DNA of 64,000 nt from Bacteroidales bacterium UBA5536 (lineage in GTDB: Bacteria > Bacteroidota > Bacteroidia > Bacteroidales > F082): assembly GCA_002426795.1 (NCBI GenBank), contig DINQ01000016.1, forward strand, positions 186,001 to 250,000, given 5' to 3'. The notes beneath the pieces are model-generated. The model searched no databases. It saw only the letters and a program-made list of their open reading frames with translations, and was not told where the DNA came from. The position numbers were made by a program, and so were the translations under genes. Below are positions 15,153 through 24,651 of the stretch, one piece after another (within the stretch, counting starts at the first letter, position 1; each line of letters opens with the position of its first letter).

Positions 15153-17453
15153 ATGGAACAACTAGTATGGTACATCCCAATTGCAGGTGTTTTCGGTGTT
15201 TTGTTTATGATACTGAAAGCCAGGTGGATAGATGCACAGGATTCGGGCACAGAAAAAATGCAACGGATTGCGGGATACATCCAAAAAGGTGCTATGGCAT
15301 TTCTGAAGGCAGAATATAAAATTCTGATCATTTTTGTTCTGGCAGTATCGGCTCTGCTTTATCTGAAGAGCCTGAACGAAGAGACAACCAATGGTTTTAT
15401 TGTACTGTCTTTCATTACTGGTGCGGTACTATCTGGTTTAGCCGGATACATTGGAATGCGTGTGGCTACCAAAGCAAACGTACGTACCACGCAGGCTGCA
15501 CGTACTTCGCTCAACGCAGCCCTGAAAGTTGCATTCACTGGCGGGAGTGTGATGGGGATTGGTGTGGTAACGCTGGGCTTGCTCGGGCTAAGTTTACTCT
15601 TTATCCTTTTCAGAAATATTGTAGGCGTAAACTGGTCGCTCGAAGTGATTCTGAACGTGCTGTCAGCCTTCTCATTGGGAGCATCCTCCATTGCGCTATT
15701 TGCCCGCGTGGGAGGAGGAATTTATACCAAAGCAGCTGATGTTGGCGCCGACCTGGTTGGAAAAGTAGAAGCCGGAATTCCAGAGGATCATCATCTTAAT
15801 CCTGCTACTATTGCCGATAATGTTGGCGATAATGTAGGTGATGTTGCTGGAATGGGTGCCGACCTTTTTGAATCTTTTGTGGGCTCTATTATTGCAGCCA
15901 TGGTTTTGGGTGCCGCGTTTACCGTTTTACCTGAAATTAAGGGATATTTCGATCTGGGGCCCGTTTTATTGCCTCTTGCCATTGCTTCATTGGGAATTAT
16001 CACAAGTATTGTTGGTACTTTTTTCATCAAAGTTACTGCAAAAGGAAATCCACAGTCTGCACTCAATCGCGGTGAGTTTATCGCAACAGGGCTGATGCTG
16101 GTTTTGTCATTTTTCCTTATCAAATTATTCCTTCCCGAAAGTTGGCATTTTGTAAGAGTTGATGGCGTTGCGGTTACTTATAGCTCACTTGGGGTGTTTT
16201 GGGCAACCATTGTCGGTCTGGTTGTGGGAACAGGAATCGGGAAAATTACAGAATATTACACAGGTACAGGCGGTGCTCCTGTCCGTTCCATCGTTGAACA
16301 ATCAAGAACTGGGGCAGCCACCAACATCATCGCCGGAATGGAAATTGGTATGAAATCAACGGCCTATCCTATCTTGATGCTGGGTTTGGCTATTATTTTG
16401 TCATATCAATTTGCAGGGTTATACGGTATCGCAATAGCTGCTGTTTCCATGCTGGCAAACACGGGTATTCAGCTTGCCGTTGATGCCTACGGACCTATTG
16501 CGGACAATGCTGGTGGTATTGCCGAAATGTGCGAATTGCCCAAAGATGTCCGCAAAAGGACTGACAAACTGGATGCTGTTGGCAATACCACAGCTGCCAT
16601 CGGCAAAGGTTTTGCCATTGCATCTGCTACATTAACGGCTTTGGCACTGTTTTCTGCTTTTATGTCGCAGGCCAATATTATAACCATTGATATATCAAAA
16701 CCTTCCATTATGGCAGGTTTGCTCATCGGCGGGATGTTACCTTATTTGTTTTCTTCAATGGCGATGGGTGCAGTGGGTCGAGCAGCCAAAAAAATGATTA
16801 CGGAAGTTAGGAGGCAGTTCCGCGAAATTCCTGAACTGACCAATGCACTGGCTATTATGAAGAAATATGATGGCGACATGGACAAGCTGACCGACGAAGA
16901 ACATGAGGTGATGCACAAAGCTGAAAGATCGGCCGAATACGAAAAATGTGTGGCAATTTCAACAGAGGCATCACTCAAGGAAATGGTATTGCCAGGATTG
17001 CTGGCCATTATTGCTCCGGCAGTTGTTGGATTTACAGGAGGTGCCGAAATGTTGGGAGGCATGCTGGCCGGAGTTACCGCTTCGGGGGTGTTGCTGGCGA
17101 TTTACCAGTCGAATGCTGGCGGGGCCTGGGACAATGCCAAGAAAATGGTTGAAGAAGGCGTCATTCACGAGGAAGTGCTGTATGGAAAAGGCAGTGATTC
17201 GCACAAGGCAACCGTTGTTGGTGATACTGTTGGAGACCCTTTCAAGGACACAAGCGGACCTTCGCTCAATATCCTCCTGAAATTGATGTCGGTTGTGGCA
17301 CTCGTCATTGCACCTTCTATTGCTGTTGAAATTCAAAGGCCTGAAAACGATGATGAATTACAACTTAAACGCAAGGTTGAAAATGCATTACCCAATGACA
17401 AACAACCTGTAGATGAGGATGCAACAGCTCATTGGTATGATATTTTCAACTAG
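15153..17453 (+). CDS. hppA: Membrane-bound ion-pumping pyrophosphatase, potassium-dependent type
   Basis: A protein of 766 residues from ATG 15153, with about 16 membrane helices. It hydrolyses pyrophosphate and pumps H+ and/or Na+ outward. The substrate motif DVGADLVGKVE (196-206) and IADNVGDNVGDVAGMGADLFE are intact. GNTTAA at 477-482 has Ala at position 481; potassium-independent H+ pumps have Lys at this place, so this enzyme is of the K+-dependent class, which includes Na+ pumps and Na+/H+ dual pumps. The last 40 residues are a hydrophilic tail. The upstream in-frame ATG (15075) lies inside the promoter -7 box and is rejected. A strong terminator follows. Confidence 0.94.
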   Translation: MEQLVWYIPIAGVFGVLFMILKARWIDAQDSGTEKMQRIAGYIQKGAMAFLKAEYKILIIFVLAVSALLYLKSLNEETTNGFIVLSFITGAVLSGLAGYIGMRVATKANVRTTQAARTSLNAALKVAFTGGSVMGIGVVTLGLLGLSLLFILFRNIVGVNWSLEVILNVLSAFSLGASSIALFARVGGGIYTKAADVGADLVGKVEAGIPEDHHLNPATIADNVGDNVGDVAGMGADLFESFVGSIIAAMVLGAAFTVLPEIKGYFDLGPVLLPLAIASLGIITSIVGTFFIKVTAKGNPQSALNRGEFIATGLMLVLSFFLIKLFLPESWHFVRVDGVAVTYSSLGVFWATIVGLVVGTGIGKITEYYTGTGGAPVRSIVEQSRTGAATNIIAGMEIGMKSTAYPILMLGLAIILSYQFAGLYGIAIAAVSMLANTGIQLAVDAYGPIADNAGGIAEMCELPKDVRKRTDKLDAVGNTTAAIGKGFAIASATLTALALFSAFMSQANIITIDISKPSIMAGLLIGGMLPYLFSSMAMGAVGRAAKKMITEVRRQFREIPELTNALAIMKKYDGDMDKLTDEEHEVMHKAERSAEYEKCVAISTEASLKEMVLPGLLAIIAPAVVGFTGGAEMLGGMLAGVTASGVLLAIYQSNAGGAWDNAKKMVEEGVIHEEVLYGKGSDSHKATVVGDTVGDPFKDTSGPSLNILLKLMSVVALVIAPSIAVEIQRPENDDELQLKRKVENALPNDKQPVDEDATAHWYDIFN

Positions 17454-17477
17454 ATAGATTCATAAACCTTATGTGAT

Positions 17478-17513
17478 GAAGGCCGCAAGTATCTATTTGC
17501 GGCCTTCTTTTTC
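17478..17513 (+). terminator. Rho-independent terminator after hppA
   Basis: GAAGGCCGCAA (17478-17488) pairs with TTGCGGCCTTC (17497-17507), an 11-bp stem with an 8-base loop, followed by a T-rich tract. Confidence 0.85.
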
Positions 17514-17617
17514 TTCATTTCCCCAACAAATATTTCCCCGGAAATTTCTTGAACTTTAAGTCTGTTAATTTGTTAACAATAAATCGGTAAAAACAAAGAA
17601 AATAGGTAAACAATTTC

Positions 17618-17625
17618 TACCTTTG
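17618..17625 (+). promoter_or_regulatory. -7 element upstream of gcvP
   Basis: TACCTTTG followed by CGCC, 83 bases before the gcvP ATG. No TTG at -33. Confidence 0.45.
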
Positions 17626-17708
17626 CGCCGAAAATTTGTTGGTATAAGAAACAGATCATTGAAATTTTCAGCCAGTTCAAAAACGCTTAAATAAAAGTCT
17701 TTAATATT

Positions 17709-20597
17709 ATGATTAGCAACAACTTTGTTCAACGACACATTGGCCCTACACCTAAAGACATTCAGGAAATGACCCAACAAATCGGAGTTGGTTCTCTGGA
17801 TGAATTGATTGATCAAATCGTACCTGATACCATCAGGCTGAAAAGCAAACTGACTATTGGCGCAGGCATGAGTGAGTACGATTATTTGAGTCACCTTAGA
17901 GATATTGGGCGGAAGAACAAACTATTCAAGAGCTATATTGGCCTCGGCTACTACAATACAATTACACCAGGTGTAATCACCCGCAACGTGCTTGAAAATG
18001 CAGGTTGGTATACCGCCTATACGCCTTACCAGGCTGAAATTAGTCAGGGTAGGCTAGAAGCTTTGCTCAACTTCCAGACAATGGTAAGCGACCTCACCGC
18101 ATTACCAATTGCCAATGCTTCTCTTCTAGATGAGGCAACAGCAGCTGCAGAAGCGATGATTATGTTCTTTAATGCTCGTTCGCGTACTCAGGCCAAGGCC
18201 GGGGTGATTAAATTCTTTGTCTCGGATGGAGTTTTCCCGCAGACGCTCGACGTGATCAAAACACGCGCACTGCCTCTGGGAATTGAGGTTGTTCAGGGAT
18301 CATTGGATACCATGGACCAAAACGATGGTTATTTTGGAGTGTTGTTGCAGTATCCTGATCAGTATGGACAAATTTATGACAACCGTGATAAAGTAGCTCA
18401 GCTCAAAACAAATGAAATTCAGGTAGCTGTTGCAGCCGACATACTCAGCCTTGCTTTGCTGACACCTCCCGGAGAATGGGGCGCAGATGCAGTAGTTGGG
18501 ACAACCCAAAGATTTGGCATTCCAATGGGTTTTGGCGGACCGCATGCTGGCTATTTTGCTACTAAAGAATCGTATAAAAGAAATATTCCGGGAAGAATTA
18601 TTGGAGTTTCGAAAGATGTTAACGGACAAAAAGCATTGCGCATGGCTTTGCAAACCCGTGAGCAGCACATCAAACGCGAGAAAGCGACTTCAAATATATG
18701 TACGGCCCAAGCCCTGCTGGCCTCGATGGCTGGATTCTATGCCACTTTCCATGGTCCGGAGGGGATTAAAAAGATAGCGCAGCATATCCACATTTTAACA
18801 AATGTCCTCAACAGCGAGATGGCCGGCTCTGGCGTTAAACAACTGAATACCGCTTTCTTTGATACTTTGCGTTTTGAAATACCTTCATCAGTAAAAATGG
18901 AGGATATTCAACGTCTTTCAATTACTAATCAAATGAATTTCAGGTATATAAATGAGAAGGAATTTGGTATTAGCCTCGATGAAACTGTCAGTCTCGACGA
19001 TATCAATCAGATTCTAAATATCGTTTATAAAGCAGTCGGAAAGACAAGAACGAACTTTGTCTGCGACCCTGAGGTATGTGGAAAAATGAATGCCATTCCT
19101 GAAACCTTGAAACGCACTTCAGCATTCCTGACGCATCCTGTATTTAACAGTTATCAGTCAGAAACCGACATGATGCGCTACCTGAAAAAGCTCGAAAACA
19201 GAGATCTGGCCCTCAATCGCACCATGATTCCATTGGGGTCATGTACCATGAAACTGAATGCAGCTGCAGAGCTGTTTTCGCTGAGCTGGCCTGAGTTTGC
19301 TGCCTTGCATCCATTTGTTCCAGCTGATCAGGCAGAAGGATACCTGGAACTAATTCAAACGCTTGAGAAGGATCTTTGTGAAATTACCGGTTTTGCTGCC
19401 ATGTCGTTTCAACCGAATTCAGGGGCAAGTGGCGAATATACTGGTTTGCTTGTTATCAGGGCTTACCTGCATGCAAAAGGTGAGTCTCACCGCAACCTCT
19501 GTCTTATTCCGTCTTCAGCGCACGGGACCAATCCGGCCAGCGCTGTGATGGCTGGCATGGAGGTGATGGTTGTGAAATGTGATCAGGATGGAAATGTGGA
19601 TCAGGAAGACTTGAAACAAAAAGCCGAGGCCAACAAAGACCGTCTGGCTGCACTCATGGTCACTTATCCTTCAACACATGGAGTTTATGAAACTGGAATT
19701 AGAAGAATTGTTGAAATCATCCATGAAAATGGTGGTCAGGTTTATATGGATGGTGCCAACATGAATGCTCAGGTAGGACTGACAAGTCCAGGTTTCATAG
19801 GTGCTGATGTTTGTCACCTCAACCTACACAAAACATTTGCTATTCCTCACGGAGGCGGCGGACCAGGTGTTGGTCCGATCGGTGTTGCAGCCCATTTGGC
19901 GCCTTTCTTGCCGGGTCATAGAATCGTTAAAACAGGTGGTACAGAAGCCATAACTGCAGTATCAGCAGCCCCTTTTGGAAGCGCCATGATCCTGCCCATC
20001 TCTTATGGATATATCAAATTGCTGGGTGCAGACGGTCTCACTTTATCGACTAAAATTGCTGTGCTAAACGCCAATTACCTGAAAGAAAAATTGAAAAATC
20101 ACTATCCGATTCTTTACACCGGCAACAAGGGGCATGTTGCACATGAAATGATACTTGATTGCAACCATTTCAGCAAAACTACCGGTCTCACAGTGGTTGA
20201 TATCGCGAAGCGATTGATGGATTATGGCTTTCATGCGCCCACCGTGGCTTTTCCGGTACACGGAACCCTTATGGTTGAGCCCACAGAAAGCGAACCACTT
20301 GCTGAACTGAATCGTTTTGTGGATGCTATGGTGGCTATCAGAAATGAGATTGCCGAAATTGAAAATGGATTGGCTGAAGTGGGGAATAATGTAATTACAC
20401 ATGCACCTCATACAGCTGAAATGCTGATTAATTCTGAATGGGAATTTCCATATTCTCGTGAAAAAGCAGCTTTCCCAATAAAAAATGAAGTGGCCGACAA
20501 GTATTTTCCACCTGTTTCACGGATTGATGATGCATTTGGTGACAGAAACCTTGTTTGCACTTGCGCGCCCATTGAAGCTTACGCAGAGGCAGAATAA
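17709..20597 (+). CDS. gcvP: Glycine dehydrogenase (decarboxylating), P protein
   Basis: A 962-residue single-chain P protein with the alpha- and beta-like halves fused. It decarboxylates glycine with pyridoxal phosphate and loads the aminomethyl group on the H protein. The N-terminus FVQRHIGPTPKDIQEM is typical. The PLP-binding lysine is Lys708 in LHKTFAIPHGGGGPGVGP, and the Gly-rich loop is complete. No frameshift is visible. It lies alone between two terminators. gcvT is at 7936-9024 on the other strand. Confidence 0.97.
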   Translation: MISNNFVQRHIGPTPKDIQEMTQQIGVGSLDELIDQIVPDTIRLKSKLTIGAGMSEYDYLSHLRDIGRKNKLFKSYIGLGYYNTITPGVITRNVLENAGWYTAYTPYQAEISQGRLEALLNFQTMVSDLTALPIANASLLDEATAAAEAMIMFFNARSRTQAKAGVIKFFVSDGVFPQTLDVIKTRALPLGIEVVQGSLDTMDQNDGYFGVLLQYPDQYGQIYDNRDKVAQLKTNEIQVAVAADILSLALLTPPGEWGADAVVGTTQRFGIPMGFGGPHAGYFATKESYKRNIPGRIIGVSKDVNGQKALRMALQTREQHIKREKATSNICTAQALLASMAGFYATFHGPEGIKKIAQHIHILTNVLNSEMAGSGVKQLNTAFFDTLRFEIPSSVKMEDIQRLSITNQMNFRYINEKEFGISLDETVSLDDINQILNIVYKAVGKTRTNFVCDPEVCGKMNAIPETLKRTSAFLTHPVFNSYQSETDMMRYLKKLENRDLALNRTMIPLGSCTMKLNAAAELFSLSWPEFAALHPFVPADQAEGYLELIQTLEKDLCEITGFAAMSFQPNSGASGEYTGLLVIRAYLHAKGESHRNLCLIPSSAHGTNPASAVMAGMEVMVVKCDQDGNVDQEDLKQKAEANKDRLAALMVTYPSTHGVYETGIRRIVEIIHENGGQVYMDGANMNAQVGLTSPGFIGADVCHLNLHKTFAIPHGGGGPGVGPIGVAAHLAPFLPGHRIVKTGGTEAITAVSAAPFGSAMILPISYGYIKLLGADGLTLSTKIAVLNANYLKEKLKNHYPILYTGNKGHVAHEMILDCNHFSKTTGLTVVDIAKRLMDYGFHAPTVAFPVHGTLMVEPTESEPLAELNRFVDAMVAIRNEIAEIENGLAEVGNNVITHAPHTAEMLINSEWEFPYSREKAAFPIKNEVADKYFPPVSRIDDAFGDRNLVCTCAPIEAYAEAE

Positions 20598-20612
20598 TTC
20601 AATATTAAATGC

Positions 20613-20643
20613 AAAAAAAATCCGGCTTTTGGCCGGATTTTTT
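20613..20643. terminator. Bidirectional terminator between gcvP and the PLP lyase gene
   Basis: TCCGGC and GCCGGA flank a 4-5-base loop (20621-20637). An A-tract on the left and a T-tract on the right allow it to end both gcvP (plus) and the converging lyase gene (minus). Confidence 0.82.
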
Positions 20644-20652
20644 ATGTTTCTT

Positions 20653-21846
20653 CTATTCCATTTGACTCAGGCAGTGTTTTATTCTTTGCCAGGTTCCTTC
20701 TATGTCATGGTCGAGCCCAACGCTAAAACGTACCAGCCCTTCTGAAAGTCCCATTCTTCTTTGGATATCTTCGGGCACTTCAGATGAGGTGCTTTTGCCG
20801 CTGTTGCTGAAAAGTGTTTTGAAATAGCCCAGACTAACAGCCAGATAGCCAACATCCTCCAGTTCCATCAGTTCCATCAGCTTGCTGGCACGCTCTGCAG
20901 TTTCCATATCGATGGAGATCATTCCGCCAAAACCGAAATCGGGATGCATCATCTTTTTCAATACTTCATGCCCCTTGTGATCAGCCATGCCGGGATAGTT
21001 AAACTTCAATCCGGCTTCAGTAAATTTATTGGCAAGATACATGGCATTGTAACTGTGCTGCTTCATACGGATATGCAATGTATGCAGGTTTTTTAGAATG
21101 CTTGAACTTCTGAAAGGATCGAGTACCGGCCCCAGGAGCATCGCAGTTCCGTTGTTGACATCAATAAGGCTGTTAATGAACTCATTAGATGCACAAATAG
21201 CTCCGGCAACACAGTCATTTTTACCATTGATAAACTTTGTCATGCTATACACAACAACATCTGCACCATGCCGGAAAGGTGCAACAATCATGGGCGTGAA
21301 GGTGTTATCTACAACCAGTTTGATGTCGCCTTTTAAAGCGATGGCTTTCAACGCAGGAAGATCGCTGATTTGGAGCAATGGATTCGTAACTGTTTCGGTA
21401 TAAATGACTTTGGTGTTTGGGCGGATAGCTTCCTCTACTGCTTTAAGATCAGTGATGTCAACAAAGGTCACACCGATATTGAAGCGTGGCAACCAGTTTT
21501 GCATGAATGCGAAAGTGCCTCCATAGGTTGTCATACTCGAAACAATATGATCGCCACTTTTACACAGCTGCAATAGGGCGGTAGTAATGGCACTCATTCC
21601 ACTACCGGTAACCCAGCCGGCTTCTGTGCCTTCCATGGCAGCCAGTGCATCGGCAAGGTATTTATTGCTTGGATTCCAATGCCTGGAATACAGAAAACAG
21701 CCTTCAGCTTCACCGTGAAAAGTGTCGCTCATGGTTTTAGCCTGCATAAAAGTGAAAGTTGCCGAGTCAGTAACAGAGGGATTTACATCTCCAAACTCGC
21801 CAAATTGTTGAAGATTTTGAATGTTCGTTGCCGGATCGAATTTCAT
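20653..21846 (-). CDS. Cys/Met-metabolism PLP enzyme, methionine gamma-lyase-like
   Basis: A 397-residue member of the trans-sulfuration family (fold type I). The PLP lysine is Lys204 in YSMTKFINGKND. The neighbouring-subunit phosphate-binding Tyr53 and Arg55 lie in YSRHWNPSN, and GSGMSAI (81-87) binds the cofactor. The catalytic Tyr108 is present in TTYGG, but the Cys that marks classical methionine gamma-lyase (Cys116 in Pseudomonas) is Gly110 here. It could therefore be a gamma-lyase of altered preference, a cystathionine enzyme or a sulfhydrylase. Divergent from an Lrp-type regulator, which suggests control by an amino acid. Confidence 0.8.
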   Translation of the reverse strand: MKFDPATNIQNLQQFGEFGDVNPSVTDSATFTFMQAKTMSDTFHGEAEGCFLYSRHWNPSNKYLADALAAMEGTEAGWVTGSGMSAITTALLQLCKSGDHIVSSMTTYGGTFAFMQNWLPRFNIGVTFVDITDLKAVEEAIRPNTKVIYTETVTNPLLQISDLPALKAIALKGDIKLVVDNTFTPMIVAPFRHGADVVVYSMTKFINGKNDCVAGAICASNEFINSLIDVNNGTAMLLGPVLDPFRSSSILKNLHTLHIRMKQHSYNAMYLANKFTEAGLKFNYPGMADHKGHEVLKKMMHPDFGFGGMISIDMETAERASKLMELMELEDVGYLAVSLGYFKTLFSNSGKSTSSEVPEDIQRRMGLSEGLVRFSVGLDHDIEGTWQRIKHCLSQME

Positions 21847-21871
21847 AGGACAAATTATTTTTGGTTTGTTA

Positions 21872-21879
21872 CAAAATTA
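21872..21879 (-). promoter_or_regulatory. -7 element of the PLP lyase gene
   Basis: TAATTTTG on the minus strand, 25 bases upstream of the start codon. It lies in the 159-bp divergent region shared with the Lrp gene. Confidence 0.4.
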
Positions 21880-21961
21880 GCAGATTTGCTGAATAGTAGT
21901 TGATATTTATATGAAATGTAACATAAAGTCTAATATTAATTTAAAATTGAAAGTAAATGCA

Positions 21962-21969
21962 TATTTTTG
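21962..21969 (+). promoter_or_regulatory. -7 element of the Lrp-family gene
   Basis: TATTTTTG, 36 bases before the ATG at 22006. The intergenic DNA is very AT-rich, as expected for an Lrp-type operator, but I cannot define an operator. Confidence 0.4.
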
Positions 21970-22005
21970 TAAAAAATATCTAAATATTTTACTTAAATCC
22001 TATAC

Positions 22006-22470
22006 ATGAGCTTTCATCTTGATAGTTTAGACAAACGAATTTTGGCCATTTTGATGGAGGATGCCCGCACACCGTTCGTGGAAGTTGCAAGACGTTGTCG
22101 TGTTTCCGGAGCTGCCATTCATCAACGTGTGCAAAAAATGGCCGAGGAGGGCGTGATAGCTGGTTCACGTTTTCAGCTTGATCCCAAAGGCCTTGGTCTC
22201 ATGACTTGCGCTTTCATTGGGATACAGGTAAATCTGGTTTCCACAACTACCCATGATGAAGTTTTTGAGCGCATCAAAAAGATTCCAGAAATTGTTGAAT
22301 GTCATCATATTAGCGGGAAATACTCTTTATTGGTCAAACTATATACCCAAAATAACGAGCATCTAAAGAAAGTGATTGTCGAGCAAATACAATCCATTCC
22401 GGAGATTACTTTCACCGAAACCTTTATTTCTCTGGAAGCCGGTTTTGAGCGGGGATTGCCTGTTTTGTAG
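22006..22470 (+). CDS. Lrp/AsnC-family transcriptional regulator
   Basis: A 154-residue protein. It has an N-terminal winged helix-turn-helix (LDKRILAILMEDARTPFVEV, then VARRCRVSGAAIHQRVQKM) and a C-terminal RAM domain that binds amino acids and forms multimers (HHISGKYSLLVKLYTQN). It is divergently oriented to the methionine gamma-lyase-like gene, so that gene and its own promoter are the likely targets; the effector is probably a sulfur or branched-chain amino acid (inference). Confidence 0.9.
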   Translation: MSFHLDSLDKRILAILMEDARTPFVEVARRCRVSGAAIHQRVQKMAEEGVIAGSRFQLDPKGLGLMTCAFIGIQVNLVSTTTHDEVFERIKKIPEIVECHHISGKYSLLVKLYTQNNEHLKKVIVEQIQSIPEITFTETFISLEAGFERGLPVL

Positions 22471-22531
22471 CGTTTTTTTTACAGCTCTTTCGCTTGTTTT
22501 CTGTATCTTCACACCCTTTTAAAACTGGATT

Positions 22532-24361
22532 ATGCGTACCTTGTTGGTAAGTGCTATTTTGTTGATATTTATTTGCATACAGCTGATACGTGGTGCTGAT
22601 GGCAAACAAATTATTGATGGAGACGGAAGTGGGTACTATGCCTACCTGACGACGGTTTTCGTTTACAAGACGACAGATTTCACCAAGGTTTATGAGTACG
22701 AGAAATCGCGCCGTGGCCTTGATTATATGGGTCACTATTTCCACGATTATCATGGCAAAAAAGTGAACAAATATTATCTGGGATCTGCCCTGCTAATGCT
22801 TCCTTTTTTTCTGATGGCCTGGCTGTATTCGTTAATTGCATTTCTTCCGCTTGATGGATATAATATCATTTTTCAATATGCGGCAGCACTGGCAGGAGCA
22901 GCTTATCTGGCTGTTGGGTTGATATTTACGAATAAGTTACTCAAAAGCTTTGGTATCAGCAATGGGATGAGCTTGCTGGTGATTTTGGCGCTGATGTTTG
23001 GGACAAACCTGTTTTTTTATGCATTCTTGCATCCAACGCATTCGCATATTTATTCGTTTGCTGCTGTTTCAGTATTGTTATATGTTGTCAGAATGTACTT
23101 TAACACAGGCAAACAGCGATACATCTGGTTTTCGGCAATTGCGTTGGGTTTGGTAGGTCTCATCCGGCCAACAAATCTTGTTATTTTTGCTGTAATACCT
23201 TTCTTTGCTGGTCGTGCTGAAGTTTTTTGGTTACGTTTCAGGGAGCTTTTCAGCAAACCTTCGCGTTGGATATTTGCTATTGCACTTTTCTTTTTGGTGT
23301 TTTTTATCCAGTTGCTTTTCAATTATATCCAGACTGGAGAATTAATCCTTTACACCTACCGGAACGAAGGTTTTCATTTTTTGGAACCCGCCATCTTTTC
23401 TTTCTTGTTTAGCTATCGCAAAGGATTTTTCGTTTACACACCATTGATGTTACTGACTTTTTCAGGACTTGTGGTTTTGTTTCGGAGTTCGCGCTATCAG
23501 TTTTACTGGATAACAGGATTTTTGCTGCTATTGATTTACATGCTTTCATCCTGGTGGAATTGGTTTTTTGGCGACAGTTTTGGAATGCGTTCGATGATCG
23601 ATTTTTATCCTTTGCTGGCCGTGCTTATTGCGCTTGGATGCACTTCTATTTGGAAGATTACTGGAGGAAAGATTTTTCTCATCCTATTTTTGCTCTTGGT
23701 TGTTCCGCTTAATCTCATTCAGGTTTACCAGTATCAGAGGGGAATATTACATCCCGATTCAATGGACAAGGACAAATATTGGCATGTTTTTTTAAAGACA
23801 GCTGATCGATACCGCAATATTTTTGGTGGATACCCTGAACCCATTTTTTCCTCGCTCAACACCTATAAAACCTTGGATTTTTTTACCGATATGGAATCTC
23901 CATCGGGTGTCTGGACAAATAATGGTATTGAGATTTCCGGAGAATCGTATTCTGGCATGCGAATGGCAAAACTGGGTCCTTCAGTTGAATTTAGTCCGAC
24001 TTTGGTTTTGAAAACTGATCTGTTGCGGCCTACAACTGGAAGTATTTATGTATCATCAAACGTGATGTACCGCGAATTGAGCCCGAATGCTGCAGGCAAA
24101 GCTTTGTTGGTTTATGCTGCAACCAATAAACAGAATCAGTTGATGTTTTACAAAACATTAAAACTAAAGCAGCTCCCCGACGAGCAGACCAACCGGTGGA
24201 GAAATGCAAGTTTTGGCATGAAGGTTCCCGCCTGGACTGATGATCTTGCCCAGGTGAAAGTGTATATTTGGAATCCCGACAAGCAGGCTTTTCAACTTGA
24301 TGACTTCTCAGTCAGTTTCTATCTTAAACCAAAAACAAATCAACCAGATGAAACCCCTTGA
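22532..24361 (+). CDS. Polytopic membrane protein, probable GT-C-type glycosyltransferase
   Basis: A 609-residue protein. About ten or eleven hydrophobic segments fill residues 1-410; a hydrophilic C-terminal domain of about 190 residues follows, probably outside the cytoplasm. Early in the chain (29-38) is DGDGSGYYAY, an acidic loop after helix 1 as in GT-C glycosyltransferases that use lipid-linked sugars. The overall pattern matches uncharacterised Bacteroidota membrane proteins. The sugar donor and acceptor are unknown. Its end overlaps the start of the small Cys-rich gene by 14 bp. Confidence 0.55.
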   Translation: MRTLLVSAILLIFICIQLIRGADGKQIIDGDGSGYYAYLTTVFVYKTTDFTKVYEYEKSRRGLDYMGHYFHDYHGKKVNKYYLGSALLMLPFFLMAWLYSLIAFLPLDGYNIIFQYAAALAGAAYLAVGLIFTNKLLKSFGISNGMSLLVILALMFGTNLFFYAFLHPTHSHIYSFAAVSVLLYVVRMYFNTGKQRYIWFSAIALGLVGLIRPTNLVIFAVIPFFAGRAEVFWLRFRELFSKPSRWIFAIALFFLVFFIQLLFNYIQTGELILYTYRNEGFHFLEPAIFSFLFSYRKGFFVYTPLMLLTFSGLVVLFRSSRYQFYWITGFLLLLIYMLSSWWNWFFGDSFGMRSMIDFYPLLAVLIALGCTSIWKITGGKIFLILFLLLVVPLNLIQVYQYQRGILHPDSMDKDKYWHVFLKTADRYRNIFGGYPEPIFSSLNTYKTLDFFTDMESPSGVWTNNGIEISGESYSGMRMAKLGPSVEFSPTLVLKTDLLRPTTGSIYVSSNVMYRELSPNAAGKALLVYAATNKQNQLMFYKTLKLKQLPDEQTNRWRNASFGMKVPAWTDDLAQVKVYIWNPDKQAFQLDDFSVSFYLKPKTNQPDETP

Positions 24362-24551
24362 TGATCGATTTTATAAATTCAACAATAACCTGGTCGAAGG
24401 TGAAGATTATTATCTGGAAAATGGGTTTCGTGTGATGACCACAAAATTCCTGACAAAACGCGGTTATTGCTGTGGCAATGGCTGCCGCCACTGCCCCTAT
24501 CATCCAAAGCACATCAAAGGAAACAGGAACCTTGCTGAATCGGCAACATGA
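24348..24551 (+). CDS. Small Cys-rich protein (DUF5522-like)
   Basis: A protein of 67 residues from ATG 24348; the frame is open upstream to 24297 but that part lies inside the preceding gene. The conserved core is TKRGYCCGNGCRHCPY with Cys41, Cys42, Cys46 and Cys49, a probable metal- or Fe-S-binding knuckle. Very similar short proteins occur across Bacteroidota and Proteobacteria, function unknown. It overlaps the membrane-protein gene by 14 bp, which suggests coupled translation. Confidence 0.75.
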   Translation: MKPLDDRFYKFNNNLVEGEDYYLENGFRVMTTKFLTKRGYCCGNGCRHCPYHPKHIKGNRNLAESAT

Positions 24552-24651
24552 ACTGAATCAAGTGCTATGATTAAACTATTGGGCAACTGCTTAATTTCGT
24601 TCAAGCTGAAAAATATGTACTTTTACAACTTTCACAGTTAAAAACTGAAGA

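Noticed and set aside
16971..17336. 121-codon open frame on the minus strand inside hppA
   Set aside because: Composition is that of a reverse-complement shadow of conserved pyrophosphatase codons.
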